This document shows positions 17,216 to 26,720 of a DNA stretch of 64,000 nucleotides, piece after piece (the first letter of the stretch is position 1; each line of letters opens with the position of its first letter). The stretch covers positions 186,001 through 250,000 of the forward strand of contig JADJXO010000013.1 of the NCBI GenBank assembly GCA_016715825.1. Direction: 5' to 3'. The stretch comes from Nitrospira sp. (lineage in GTDB: Bacteria; Nitrospirota; Nitrospiria; Nitrospirales; Nitrospiraceae). A program made the translations under genes and the position numbers. The notes beneath the pieces were generated by a model. It searched no databases and had not been told where the DNA came from. It worked only from the letters and a program-made list of their open reading frames with translations.

Positions 17216-19714
17216 ATGACTGACCCAAACGAGCAAGATATTCAGCCTCCCCAAAATATTGAAGTTCCAACCCAGCTGCCGTTGCTGCCGGTCCGGGATA
17301 TCGTGGTCTTCCCGTACATGGTGCTCCCTCTCTTTGTCGGTCGCGACATGTCGATCAAGGCCATCGAAGCGGCCCTCGCTGGAAATCGGATGATCTTCCT
17401 TGCCACTCAAAAGGTGCTCGACGTTGAAAATCCTTCCCCTAAGGACATCCATACAATCGGCACTGTCGGCATCATCATGCGGATGCTGAAACTGCCGGAT
17501 GAGCGCATCAAGATTTTGGTTCAGGGGATCGCCAAAGCAAAAATCACGAAATATATTCAGGCCGACCCCTATTACTCTGTTCGAATCGATAAGATGAGCG
17601 ATTCAAAACCGACGGCGACGACGCTCGAGGCAGAAGCCGTCATGCGGACCGTCAAAGAGCAGATCGAACGGATCGTGAGTTTGGGAAAAGTCTTAATTCC
17701 TGATGTCATGGTCGTCATCGAAAATCTCGAAGAGCCCGGCCGGTTGGCTGATATGGTGGCATCAAATCTCGGGTTGAAAGTCGACGCCACGCAGGCCGTC
17801 CTGGAGATTGTCGATCCCATCAAACGGCTTCGCCAGGTGAGCGACATTCTCGGGAAAGAGATCGAAGTCCTCTCGATGCAGCAAAAGATTCAGGCACAAG
17901 CCAAAGGCGAGATGGACAAGACCCAACGCGAGTATTTTCTTCGAGAACAGCTCAAAGCCATCCAAAAAGAATTGGGTGAGCTTGATGAGCGGGCTGAAGA
18001 AGTCACGGAATTTCGTAAACGCATCAAAGACGCCAAGATGCCGGAAAAAGTTCTGAAAGAAGCCGAGAAACAGCTCAAGCGACTTGAAAAGATGCATCCG
18101 GATACCGCCGAATCCGCAACCGTACGAACATACTTGGAATGGATGGTTGAATTGCCGTGGTCGAAGCGGTCCAAGGACAACCTCGAGCTGAAAGCGGCTA
18201 CAAAAGTATTAAACGATGATCATTATGACCTTGAAAAGGTCAAGGAACGGATCCTGGAGTATCTCGCCGTCCGAAAACTGAAAGAAAAAATGAAAGGGCC
18301 GATCCTGTGCTTCGTGGGTCCGCCGGGGGTCGGAAAGACCTCTCTCGGCAAGTCGATTGCCCGGGCATTGGGGCGAGAGTTTGTGCGCATCAGCTTAGGC
18401 GGCGTTCGAGATGAGGCGGAAATCCGTGGACACCGGCGAACCTATGTCGGTGCATTACCCGGACGCATCATCCAGGGAATGAAGCAAGCCGGCACCGCCA
18501 ATCCTGTCTTCATGCTCGACGAGGTAGACAAGGTTGGGATGGATTTTCGGGGGGATCCATCGGCAGCCTTGCTGGAGGTGCTCGACCCGGAACAGAACAG
18601 CGCGTTCACCGACCACTACCTCGGAGTCCCGTTCGACCTGACCGAGGTCATGTTCATCACTACGGCCAATTTGATCGATCCCATCCTACCCGCCCTACGC
18701 GATCGGATGGAGATCATTGAAATTCCGGGATACACGGAAGAGGAGAAACTCGGCATTGCTCAGAAATACCTGGTTCCCCGTCAGCTTGAGGAACATGGAA
18801 TCACAAGTAAACACGTCCGGCTGACAGAGCCGGCGATCAGGCAGATTATTTCCCACTATACCAGGGAAGCCGGAGTGCGGAATCTCGAGCGTGAGATTGC
18901 CAATGTGATGCGCAAGGTTGCAAAGAAAGTCGCTGAAGGTAAAAGCCAAGGATTTCCGATCGATCATTCCAATCTCCACAAGTATCTGGGTGTTCCGAAG
19001 TATGTGCCGGAAGCAGAACTCGAGAAAGACGAAATCGGGGTGGCAACGGGCCTGGCCTGGACTGAGTCAGGTGGCGACGTCCTGTACATTGAGGCGACGG
19101 TGATGAAGGGGAAAGGCCAATTGACCCTTACCGGACACCTCGGAGATGTCATGAAAGAATCTGCACAGGCGGCCCTCAGTTATGTTCGCTCACGAGAGAA
19201 GACCTTGAATCTCAATCCAGGGATGTTCAGCAGACAAGACCTCCATATCCATGTCCCAGCCGGTGCTATCCCTAAAGACGGTCCTTCCGCCGGCATCACG
19301 ATGGCTACAGCAATCGCGTCGGCGTTTTCAGGAACGGCTGCAAGGCGGGATCTCGCCATGACTGGAGAGATTACCCTCCGAGGTCGTGTGCTCCCGATCG
19401 GTGGCCTCAAAGAAAAAATCTTGGCGGCGAAACGCGCCAAACTGAGCACCGTCATCCTGCCACGTCGAAATAAGAAGGACCTTGAGGAAATTCCTAAACA
19501 TCTCCTAAAAGGCATCCAATTGGCGTTCGTGGATACCATGGACGATGTCATGAGAATTGCCCTTCGAAAAAGACCCAAGACGCCCTCGACTTCGAACAAG
19601 CCGTCGGCCCCTCCGGCACCTGCCCGTATCCACCCTTTGCGATCCGGCAAGAGCCGTCGATCACCTGAGCTCCCTGCCGCTTTGAAAGCCAGGCGTGAGC
19701 CGTCTCGGCCATAG
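17216..19714 (+). CDS. lon: ATP-dependent protease La (Lon)
   Basis: The protein has 832 residues. An N-terminal LON substrate-binding domain (LPLLPVRDIVVFPYMVLPL, about residues 20-210) and a coiled-coil linker lead to the AAA+ module with Walker A GPPGVGKTSLG near residue 367 and Walker B PVFMLDEVDK. The C-terminal protease domain has the Ser in KDGPSAG (about residue 690) and the Lys in GGLKEKILAAKRA. A basic, Pro-rich tail of about 35 residues extends past the usual end. Lon degrades misfolded and regulatory proteins in the cytoplasm. It lies 10 bases upstream of thiL, so read-through is likely. Confidence 0.96.
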   Translation: MTDPNEQDIQPPQNIEVPTQLPLLPVRDIVVFPYMVLPLFVGRDMSIKAIEAALAGNRMIFLATQKVLDVENPSPKDIHTIGTVGIIMRMLKLPDERIKILVQGIAKAKITKYIQADPYYSVRIDKMSDSKPTATTLEAEAVMRTVKEQIERIVSLGKVLIPDVMVVIENLEEPGRLADMVASNLGLKVDATQAVLEIVDPIKRLRQVSDILGKEIEVLSMQQKIQAQAKGEMDKTQREYFLREQLKAIQKELGELDERAEEVTEFRKRIKDAKMPEKVLKEAEKQLKRLEKMHPDTAESATVRTYLEWMVELPWSKRSKDNLELKAATKVLNDDHYDLEKVKERILEYLAVRKLKEKMKGPILCFVGPPGVGKTSLGKSIARALGREFVRISLGGVRDEAEIRGHRRTYVGALPGRIIQGMKQAGTANPVFMLDEVDKVGMDFRGDPSAALLEVLDPEQNSAFTDHYLGVPFDLTEVMFITTANLIDPILPALRDRMEIIEIPGYTEEEKLGIAQKYLVPRQLEEHGITSKHVRLTEPAIRQIISHYTREAGVRNLEREIANVMRKVAKKVAEGKSQGFPIDHSNLHKYLGVPKYVPEAELEKDEIGVATGLAWTESGGDVLYIEATVMKGKGQLTLTGHLGDVMKESAQAALSYVRSREKTLNLNPGMFSRQDLHIHVPAGAIPKDGPSAGITMATAIASAFSGTAARRDLAMTGEITLRGRVLPIGGLKEKILAAKRAKLSTVILPRRNKKDLEEIPKHLLKGIQLAFVDTMDDVMRIALRKRPKTPSTSNKPSAPPAPARIHPLRSGKSRRSPELPAALKARREPSRP

Positions 19715-19723
19715 GAACGTGTC

Positions 19724-21280
19724 GTGGCCCCTCGTATGGCCAAACCTCTGCAAGAATTCGCTCTGATTCGAGAGTTGAAGGGTCAGTTTGCCCGTCACAC
19801 ACCGGGCCTGGTGCAGGGCATCGGTGATGACGCGGCGGTGGTTGAGACGACTCTACCGATCTGGTGGCATTTCACAACCGACTTGCTCGCCGAAGGCATT
19901 CATTTCGACCTGAAATCTGCTGCGCCCAGATCGATCGGATACCGGGCCGCAATCGCCAATCTCAGCGATCTTGCTGCAATGGGAGCGACCCCTCGGTATC
20001 TGCTCATCTCGCTCGCTATCCCCAAACAGGTGAGGCACTCACACATCTACGACTTTTATAGAGGACTGATGAACGCCTGCCGGCCTTACGGCGTGGCTCT
20101 GATCGGGGGAGATACCTCTGCATCCAAGATGGGGCTCTTTCTCAGCATCACCCTCATTGGGACCACGACAAAGCGCCGCGCCCTATTTCGTCACGGAGCA
20201 AAGGTGGGAGACTTTATCTATGTGTCCGGCACGCTGGGGGATTCACTCGCCGGGTGTCGGTTGCTGGCACAAGACACGTCTCGGCGATTATCTGAGAAAA
20301 CGCCGTCACCATTCTCACGAGTTCACCGACAGTTTCTGATACGCCGCCACTTGTATCCTTCGGCACGGGTCACGGAAGGGCAGTGGCTCAATACCGGACG
20401 ACTGGCCTCAGCCGCCATCGACCTCTCCGATGGACTCTCCGGGGATCTCCGGCATATCTGTGAGGAAAGCGGGGTTGGCGCAGAGGTGGAGAGCGACAAT
20501 CTTCCGCTCTCACCCGCTTGTCGAGCCTATGCGAAAGCCCGTCGTCTCTCGCCGGTTCAACTCGCCATCACCGGAGGCGAGGACTACGAGCTGCTGTTTA
20601 CCGTGTCGCCGAAATCCCATCACACGCTCGAACGACAAGCAAAGGCACACGGCTATCGCATTACCCGTATCGGAACCATTCGCTTAAGAAGGTTTGGCAT
20701 CCAGATGACATCTCAGGGACACAGGCAACCCTCTCCCCTCGACCAGTTACGAGCATTTTTGCCGATGACGGAGACAGACAAACATCCTTCTGCCGGAGGA
20801 ACACGCTCATTCCGAGGACTGCTCCGGCAAGTGCTCCATCTTCAAGAGTCACCACGACGCACGGCGCTGGCTTTTGCCCTGGGGGTCTTCATCGCGTTCT
20901 CGCCGGCCTATGGCCTCCATACCGCCATGGTGGCACTGTGCACATGGTTATTCGGTCTCAACTTTTTGGCCCTATTGACCGGAGCCTTTATCAACAATCC
21001 TTGGACGATCATTCCGATATTGGGCGCAACCTATTGGACCGGCGCTCTGTTGTTGGGTCGCACAGACGCGCCGACGTTCGACTGGAACGATTTGACCACC
21101 AGTGGGATTTACCACCAGGTCCTTCCATATGTAGGTCCGTTCGTGCTGGGGGGATTCGTGCTCAGTGTGCTCGGAGCAGTGTTCTCGTACCCCATCGCAT
21201 ATTCCTTCTGTGTGAAGTATCGCCAGAAGTCAGACGCTTCCACTCATGAAGCATTGCCGCCTTCAGACTCGGTAGGCTAA
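19724..21280 (+). CDS. thiL: Fusion: thiamine-monophosphate kinase (ThiL) with C-terminal DUF2062 membrane domain
   Basis: Residues 1 to about 345 are ThiL, which phosphorylates thiamine monophosphate to the diphosphate. GIGDDAAVV, TTDLLAEGIHFDL, NLSDLAAMGATPRYLL, LIGGDTSAS, DLSDGLSGDL and ITGGEDYELLFTV are all in family order. From about residue 365 the chain continues as a DUF2062 domain: RTALAFALGVFIAFSP, GLHTAMVALCTWLFGLNFLALLTG and INNPWT, with about three membrane helices. DUF2062 is normally a separate small inner-membrane protein. The GTG at 19724 has AGGAA seven bases upstream; an ATG at 19736 is the alternative. There is no stop between the domains, so the fusion is direct in sequence. 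Confidence 0.9.
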   Translation: MAPRMAKPLQEFALIRELKGQFARHTPGLVQGIGDDAAVVETTLPIWWHFTTDLLAEGIHFDLKSAAPRSIGYRAAIANLSDLAAMGATPRYLLISLAIPKQVRHSHIYDFYRGLMNACRPYGVALIGGDTSASKMGLFLSITLIGTTTKRRALFRHGAKVGDFIYVSGTLGDSLAGCRLLAQDTSRRLSEKTPSPFSRVHRQFLIRRHLYPSARVTEGQWLNTGRLASAAIDLSDGLSGDLRHICEESGVGAEVESDNLPLSPACRAYAKARRLSPVQLAITGGEDYELLFTVSPKSHHTLERQAKAHGYRITRIGTIRLRRFGIQMTSQGHRQPSPLDQLRAFLPMTETDKHPSAGGTRSFRGLLRQVLHLQESPRRTALAFALGVFIAFSPAYGLHTAMVALCTWLFGLNFLALLTGAFINNPWTIIPILGATYWTGALLLGRTDAPTFDWNDLTTSGIYHQVLPYVGPFVLGGFVLSVLGAVFSYPIAYSFCVKYRQKSDASTHEALPPSDSVG

Positions 21281-21294
21281 GATGAGCATTGACT

Positions 21295-22713
21295 ATGGAA
21301 CGAGCAGACCGATCGACCGCCCCCTATGATGGATCGGCCCTCATCGCTGATCCGATTCACAAATACGTGACCTTCACCGTTCCCTTTGCGACCCCCGATC
21401 CGCATGAACTCACCGAGAAGGATTTGATCGATTCCCCATGGGTCCAGCGACTACGATACATCTTTCAGCTTCAAAGCGCCCGTTGGGTCTACCCGTCGGC
21501 AGAACATACCCGGTTTGTTCATTCCTTAGGGACCATGCACGTGGCCGGACGATTCGCCCGGCATCTGTACCCTTTTCTCAAGAAAGCGGTCAACGATGTT
21601 CCTTCCGCCAACTTTGTGGAGGAACTTTTACGGGTGACGGCCTTGGTGCATGATATCGGGCATGGTCCGTTTTGCCATTTCTTCGACGATAACTTTCTCC
21701 ATGCCATGGGGCTTTCCCACGAACGATTGGGGCAGATTATCATCCGAGAGTACTTGGCGCCGATCATCAGAAAACTACGCCGTAGTCCCTCCGGGCCTTT
21801 TGAGAAGGGCGAAGCATTGGACCCGGATCAGATTGCGCATCTCATCCTCAAAGAGAAAGGAAAGGATAATTCAAGACTTCCTCGGTGGCTCAATATCCTC
21901 CAACCGGTTATTTCAGGAAGTTATACCGGTGACAACCTCGACTATGTGCTGAGGGATTCCTACATGTGCGGCGTGGCTGTGGGCCCTGTCGATCTGACAC
22001 GGTTGATTCATTACACGATCGTGACAGACAAGGGATTCACGATTCATAAAACTGGGCTTCCCGCGCTCCAAATGTTCTTGAACACACGGATGTACCTTTA
22101 CTCCAACGTATATTTTCACCGCACAACCAGGGCGATCGACATCCACCTCCGCGATATCTTCGGTGAAACGATGCAGCTGCTGTGCCCGCGCGACCCGCGA
22201 AAGAACATGGAGCAGTATCGCACGCTGACGGATTGGTCGCTCCTGGAAGAAGTTCGCGGCTGGACCCACTCTCGCCAGAAAATCCGCCGGCAATTGGGCC
22301 AAGAATGGGCGCGAATCGTAGACCGTGACGTCAAATGGAAGATGGCCTACAGCACGACCCTAAAGGAAAAAGGTCAGGAGCGCGGTATGGCGTTTCCCAG
22401 CCATCGGCACTTCGAACAGCAGATTAGCAAAGAATTGCCGGTCGGCTTGAAGCGACTCCCATTCCGGGTAGATATGGCCCTCTTGGATCCACGACCCGAT
22501 CCCAAGGATCGACGCGGGAACCCCTTATACGTCTATGATCCCGGCACCGGCCAGGTGTCGCCCGAACCACTGGAAGAATTCCTGGACCTCCTACCCACGC
22601 GACTGATCCAATTTCGGATCTATTCGCTCGACCATACCCACGATGCCACCTTGTCGCAAGCTGCCGCAACCGTGCTGAATAAAACACCGACCAGTCTGGA
22701 ATCGAATTATTAG
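21295..22713 (+). CDS. HD-domain phosphohydrolase (SAMHD1/dNTPase-like)
   Basis: The protein has about 472 residues and carries an HD superfamily metal site: H in RFVHSLGT, the HD pair in LVHDIGHGPFCHFF, and the distal Asp in GDNLDYVLRDSY. The wider architecture matches the SAMHD1-like family of HD hydrolases, which often act on dNTPs or other nucleotides. The substrate cannot be set from sequence. The ATG at 21295 lies 14 bases after the thiL-DUF2062 stop, and a TTG two codons earlier is possible. It looks like the last gene of a lon-thiL-HD transcript. Confidence 0.86.
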   Translation: MERADRSTAPYDGSALIADPIHKYVTFTVPFATPDPHELTEKDLIDSPWVQRLRYIFQLQSARWVYPSAEHTRFVHSLGTMHVAGRFARHLYPFLKKAVNDVPSANFVEELLRVTALVHDIGHGPFCHFFDDNFLHAMGLSHERLGQIIIREYLAPIIRKLRRSPSGPFEKGEALDPDQIAHLILKEKGKDNSRLPRWLNILQPVISGSYTGDNLDYVLRDSYMCGVAVGPVDLTRLIHYTIVTDKGFTIHKTGLPALQMFLNTRMYLYSNVYFHRTTRAIDIHLRDIFGETMQLLCPRDPRKNMEQYRTLTDWSLLEEVRGWTHSRQKIRRQLGQEWARIVDRDVKWKMAYSTTLKEKGQERGMAFPSHRHFEQQISKELPVGLKRLPFRVDMALLDPRPDPKDRRGNPLYVYDPGTGQVSPEPLEEFLDLLPTRLIQFRIYSLDHTHDATLSQAAATVLNKTPTSLESNY

Positions 22714-22745
22714 GGTGTGGCACGCTTCTGTGGCAGTGAGAATCT

Positions 22746-23513
22746 CTACGCCGACATTTTGAGCGGCAGGCTTTTCATCAACTGAGCTTTTTTTGTTTTC
22801 ATGACTTCCCGCTGTTTCTCCGACGGAAAATGCGGGCCCCGTTTGGTCGATGGGAATCGGCTTTCAAAGCGCGCAATTACTTCGAGTGCTTCAGCCTCTT
22901 CACCGGCCCGAAGAAGCAACTGAAGGAGTCGAAGATACGCTGGAACAAGCAGCAGCAAGTGTCGAACTTCTCTGGCCTCTTCCACAACATAGCGATACCC
23001 TTGAATGGCAATTTCCTGGTTGATTTTTTCATAGGCGAGTGCCTCGATCATCTGGATTCCCAATCGATCCGTATCGGCACTGATACACCGTTCCCATTGC
23101 CCGTTCACCAAGGCCCGTACTTCTTCCGCTGAGAGTTGGATCCCCCCATTCTTGATATTCCGGCGAAGATTCTCCAACACACCCCTGGCTTCGAGCCACG
23201 CCCCGTACAGCCCAATGAGCACTCCGACACAGGGAGTCGGTCGTTGGCATTTCCCATCAAGCGGTGAAAAGTTTTTCTTCGCAACTTGGGACGGTGAGTA
23301 CACGCCCCCATTCGCAGCGGCACAGACTTCACAGATGTGGTCATCATCAGGAGTGACATAGAGATACATGCGGATACCGGAGCGGTCGAAGATGTCGACG
23401 GCGAGGATGCGGCCGGCCATGATCTGCATCTGGTAGTATTGCCACACAACAAGAAGGCCAAGAATGCCCACCAAATAGACGGTCATGTCCGGAAATTGCC
23501 ACCCCTCAAGCAT
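22746..23513 (-). CDS. Membrane-anchored protein of unknown function with a Cys-rich core
   Basis: The family is not recognised with certainty. The product has 255 residues with one N-terminal transmembrane helix (MTVYLVGILGLLVVWQYY). A segment with DDDHICEVCAAANGGVYSP and GKCQRPTPC follows. Its two CxxC-like pairs around a DG/NG loop loosely resemble the metal-binding region of phage Mu F-type head proteins. The C-terminal half is helical and repeat-like (LVPAYLRLLQLLLRAGEEAEALEVI), as in TPR arrays. A GGAGGGGGG stands just before the ATG at 23513, which settles the start. It converges with the HD gene. Confidence 0.7.
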   Translation of the reverse strand: MLEGWQFPDMTVYLVGILGLLVVWQYYQMQIMAGRILAVDIFDRSGIRMYLYVTPDDDHICEVCAAANGGVYSPSQVAKKNFSPLDGKCQRPTPCVGVLIGLYGAWLEARGVLENLRRNIKNGGIQLSAEEVRALVNGQWERCISADTDRLGIQMIEALAYEKINQEIAIQGYRYVVEEAREVRHLLLLVPAYLRLLQLLLRAGEEAEALEVIARFESRFPSTKRGPHFPSEKQREVMKTKKAQLMKSLPLKMSA

Positions 23514-23738
23514 TGAGCCCCCCTCCATCACTAGCTTCAAATGATGTCCAAGACCAAAATCGTCTCAGAAATTCCGTGTGTTCTCAATTGGGTATAGGGC
23601 TCTATCGGCTAACATCCCGGCATACTTAACTCGTCTGAACCCCTTTATGACTACCTAGCCGTTTCACCGGAATCTGGCAGGCATCCTGCAGGATTGCTTG
23701 GGCACCACACGTACCAGATCCACAGAAAGGAGGCTGAC

Positions 23739-24110
23739 ATGGGGATTCTAGGGAAATGGCTGATTGCTCTCTGTGGGATTCTTATCTCATTGGGTAGTCC
23801 ATCTTATGCGCAACTTGGAGGGGGACAACAGGGAGCGCAAAGAATCCTCAATAGCATGCCTCCGGATATGCTGGCGAAAGTTCAATCCTTGGCACTGATC
23901 ATCCAGCAAAACATCAAGGAGGGAAAACTCACGGACGACGAGGTCCAACGAGGCATGATGTCGGGTCAACTGGGAGAACGGTTGAAACAATTGAGCCCCG
24001 AAGCTGGGCAGCTCTTCTCTGACATCACCCAGGCGTCAAAAGAGGGCAAAGGCCCTGGTGAAGAGAGCTTGATGCCGTTGCTGGGAGGATTGGGCATCTC
24101 GCCGGAATAG
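23739..24110 (+). CDS. Small secreted protein of unknown function
   Basis: The product has 123 residues. A signal peptide (MGILGKWLIALCGILISLGSPSYA) precedes a short helical, Gln/Gly-rich mature protein with LNSMPPDMLAKVQSLALIIQQ. An excellent AAAGGAGG seven bases upstream fixes the ATG at 23739. No family is recognised. It is convergent with the Fic gene. A 7-bp inverted repeat around both stop codons (AATAGGC and GCCTATT, 24107-24130) could act as a weak bidirectional terminator. Confidence 0.72.
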   Translation: MGILGKWLIALCGILISLGSPSYAQLGGGQQGAQRILNSMPPDMLAKVQSLALIIQQNIKEGKLTDDEVQRGMMSGQLGERLKQLSPEAGQLFSDITQASKEGKGPGEESLMPLLGGLGISPE

Positions 24111-24124
24111 GCAAGAAGTCGGGC

Positions 24125-24856
24125 CTATTGCAGGGCGTTCAGGTACTCTCCCAGAGTCGCGTCCAGCCTTTGATGCATGAATGTCTGAAAAGGCGTCAGA
24201 TCTTCCCTCATTGATGCATGTTCCAGCGTATCGAGGTAGGCTTTTCGGTCTTCTGGTCGAACGGCAACCGGTGGATACCCGCCACGCAGAAGTAGGACAT
24301 TCATCACAAGCCTGGCCGTACGTCCGTTGCCATCCGCAAATGGATGAATGGCCACCAGCCGGTAATGCGCATCAAAGCTGGCTGCTGGTTCAGACGTCGC
24401 CTGCGAAATCCATTCACCATAGACTCGCATCAACTCGGGAATTTTCACCGCGTTTGGAAACACAACAGGAGAACCAGCAATGCGGTGGGGAAGAGTACTG
24501 TATATCCCGCCGATCTCAGGCTGGCTGCGAGAGACAATCCGTCGATGCAACTCACACACGGTGTGTTCAGTAATCGGTGTCGTCTTGGCCGCAAGTTCCC
24601 TCACCCATAAGACCGCCTCGTAGTGGTCGACCGCCTCAAGGTGGTCTCGCAAGGGTTTCCCTCCAACAGTAATCCCATGTTCGATCAGTTCTGCCGTCTC
24701 CCGTAGAGTCAACGTATTGCCTTCAATGGCGTTGGACGTAAAGGTCAAGTCCACATCATAGGATGTCTGCAAGGCTAGCAACGCCGCGCGTGAGATCGGA
24801 CGCAACGCGTCAAGCTGCATCTTCTTTGTGGCGATCGCAGTCAGGAGTTCATTCAT
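24125..24856 (-). CDS. Fic family AMPylase with N-terminal inhibitory motif
   Basis: The 243-residue protein has the canonical Fic motif HPFADGNGRTAR at residues 171-182, with catalytic His-171, so nucleotidyl transfer activity is expected. The inhibitory helix motif (S/T)xxxE(G/N) is seen as SNAIEGN at residues 41-47, which places it in the class II (N-terminally auto-inhibited) Fic proteins. A flap segment with PEIGGIYS lies before the active site. These proteins usually AMPylate cellular targets or themselves; the target is unknown. It is a single gene with no partner antitoxin nearby. Confidence 0.92.
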   Translation of the reverse strand: MNELLTAIATKKMQLDALRPISRAALLALQTSYDVDLTFTSNAIEGNTLTLRETAELIEHGITVGGKPLRDHLEAVDHYEAVLWVRELAAKTTPITEHTVCELHRRIVSRSQPEIGGIYSTLPHRIAGSPVVFPNAVKIPELMRVYGEWISQATSEPAASFDAHYRLVAIHPFADGNGRTARLVMNVLLLRGGYPPVAVRPEDRKAYLDTLEHASMREDLTPFQTFMHQRLDATLGEYLNALQ

Positions 24857-25319
24857 GACGTGTCATTAATACCACGTCACGCTCCATTGCACAAAACCAA
24901 AGCCATTCATCTATGGAATGAAGACAACAGGGGCCAGTTATGAAACAGCGTGCATGCTGGCAGGTGGCGTTGTCGAACTTCTTGGATAGTCCGGTCGAGT
25001 TTGAAACCCCCTGTGCCCCACATCCGTCAGAAACTGTCCGTCCCACTGAGCGCGGTCGAAGTCTCAGAAGATCCCACTCATTACACGCACTATCCTGAGA
25101 AACCGTGACAGCTCAAGCAGCTATCGTTGACCGTCAAAAGTAAGCGCTCGGGCATTGTGCATCGAGCGGGTCGTACGCCTCTTAGAAACCAGTAGCGACC
25201 ATGCTATATATGTCAGAGAACTCGTCGCGGCACGGTCAGACAGGTGCTCAAGTCCTAAAAACTATTCGGAAATAACTCAGAGCGCTAGCGCTTTCATGTG
25301 CTTCTGATAGGATTTGCGT
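24857..25319. other. Intergenic region without a supported gene
   Basis: The only open frames are short, with no ribosome binding site or known motif. The stretch separates the divergent Fic gene and the membrane protein gene at 25320 and should contain both promoters. An AGGA eight bases before 25320 is the only clear signal. Confidence 0.45.
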
Positions 25320-26156
25320 ATGCAGCGCTATTCCTTTGACCATATCACCCGTGCCGGCGTGATTATGCTGATTGTTATGTGCTTGATGGGGGTGGTTGGA
25401 GCAAGTCTCTTCATATGGTTCAGCACTGAGCCAAGCCATAAACTAATCATCTTCATCCCTATCATCATTGGGTTGATCGTTGTAGCCGGGTGGCTTGTTC
25501 TGTATTACCTTCGCATGCACGATTCTATTGTTGTCACCGACGCCGGGCTTGCCTATGAACCTGCTTCGGGACAGCCCCTTATAGTCCCATGGCATCGCAT
25601 TGCCCAACTGATGCCACACAGCTTACGCGGTCGATATGACGTGCTCGACGAGCATGGTTGTTGTCTCATGTACATCTACTACGACCTTGATAACTTCCTC
25701 CAATTGGACGCTAGGTTGCGCGAACACCTGAGACAAAAATCTCCCGACGGACGTATTACGTTTACACTTCATAGGGCTGGAAGCAAGATGATCTTCACCA
25801 TCGGCATTTTCTCTTGTGTGGTTGGAGTTCTCAGCCTTCTCCCATTTCAAACCAAGGGACTAGATCTCAGAGGGGCGCTATTGGCACTTGCGTCTCCAGT
25901 GCTCGTCTGGTGGGGGTTGTACGGCACAATCGAGCGAATCGTGATAATAAACGAAGGCCTCTTGATCAAGTACTGGAAACGAACGACGATGATCCCCTTC
26001 AACATAATTCAAGGTGTGACGTTACAAGGCATCGCACTTTCCATTCATCGTATGGGCCGGAAGTCGATCACTTTGCGATCTAGGGACGTAAATCAGATGT
26101 CGATACTTCAAAGCGCTATCGAATCCGCCTGGAAACAGGCAATGTCATCGAAATAA
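25320..26156 (+). CDS. Four-helix membrane protein of unknown function
   Basis: The product has 278 residues. Two transmembrane helices lie at about residues 12-30 and 42-63, and a second pair (MIFTIGIFSCVVGVLSLLPF and ALLALASPVLVWWGLY) near 160-205. Each pair is followed by a soluble beta-rich part (for example SIVVTDAGLAYEPASGQP and RIVIINEGLLIKYWK). The two halves look like an internal duplication of [two helices + small beta domain], similar in layout to bacterial PH-domain membrane proteins. This is inferred from layout only. AGGA precedes the ATG at 25320. Confidence 0.72.
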   Translation: MQRYSFDHITRAGVIMLIVMCLMGVVGASLFIWFSTEPSHKLIIFIPIIIGLIVVAGWLVLYYLRMHDSIVVTDAGLAYEPASGQPLIVPWHRIAQLMPHSLRGRYDVLDEHGCCLMYIYYDLDNFLQLDARLREHLRQKSPDGRITFTLHRAGSKMIFTIGIFSCVVGVLSLLPFQTKGLDLRGALLALASPVLVWWGLYGTIERIVIINEGLLIKYWKRTTMIPFNIIQGVTLQGIALSIHRMGRKSITLRSRDVNQMSILQSAIESAWKQAMSSK

Positions 26157-26358
26157 CTGCCTAACAGTATTGCTGTCGAGCCATAATTCCTCGCAAGTGG
26201 CGAGATTAATTCCGTTCTATATTTGATAAGGTTGGGCGTGTCAATTTCTTGCTTGTTGAAGAATAGTCCGGATGAAGATGAGATACCGAGAAATAGGTTC
26301 ATCAACCTGATTGGCCAACCAGTTCCTTCAGTCTAACGCTCCCACTGCGCTCTCACGA

Positions 26359-26616
26359 TCACTTTCCCAGTTCCCTCGATGCGTTCACATCAGTTGGATC
26401 GGCTCCAATTCTCTGTTCCTTATTCGCGGATGTCGATGGCTTTCTAGAACACTCTTCTCGATGTTGTGAAATGAGAGCCGCGGCAATCAGCAGCTGGATG
26501 CCGATCAGAAGAAGGAAGAGTGCTCCCTTGAACTGGCCCGTCTGTTCAGTAAGCGAGAATTGATGCGCGGCGAGCAGGAGGGAAATGATTGAGAGGACAA
26601 ACAGAAAGATTCGCAT
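26359..26616 (-). CDS. Small two-helix membrane protein, hypothetical
   Basis: The product has 85 residues. Two hydrophobic helices (MRIFLFVLSIISLLLAA and ALFLLLIGIQLLIAAAL) are followed by a polar, Lys/Arg/Asn-rich tail that probably faces the cytoplasm. GAGG stands before the ATG at 26616, and the longer upstream frame has no coding character. No family is recognised. It lies about 100 bases downstream of the M23 peptidase gene on the same strand and may be co-transcribed with the proteasome cluster. Confidence 0.6.
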   Translation of the reverse strand: MRIFLFVLSIISLLLAAHQFSLTEQTGQFKGALFLLLIGIQLLIAAALISQHREECSRKPSTSANKEQRIGADPTDVNASRELGK

Positions 26617-26720
26617 GGCAGCCTCTCGCCAAACGCTTAGAGACAGGGTATGCCCGCAGTGGGACGAGATCAACCTGAAATTGCATGGAAGAAAAACCTG
26701 GAGATGAAAGGCGGTCAGGA

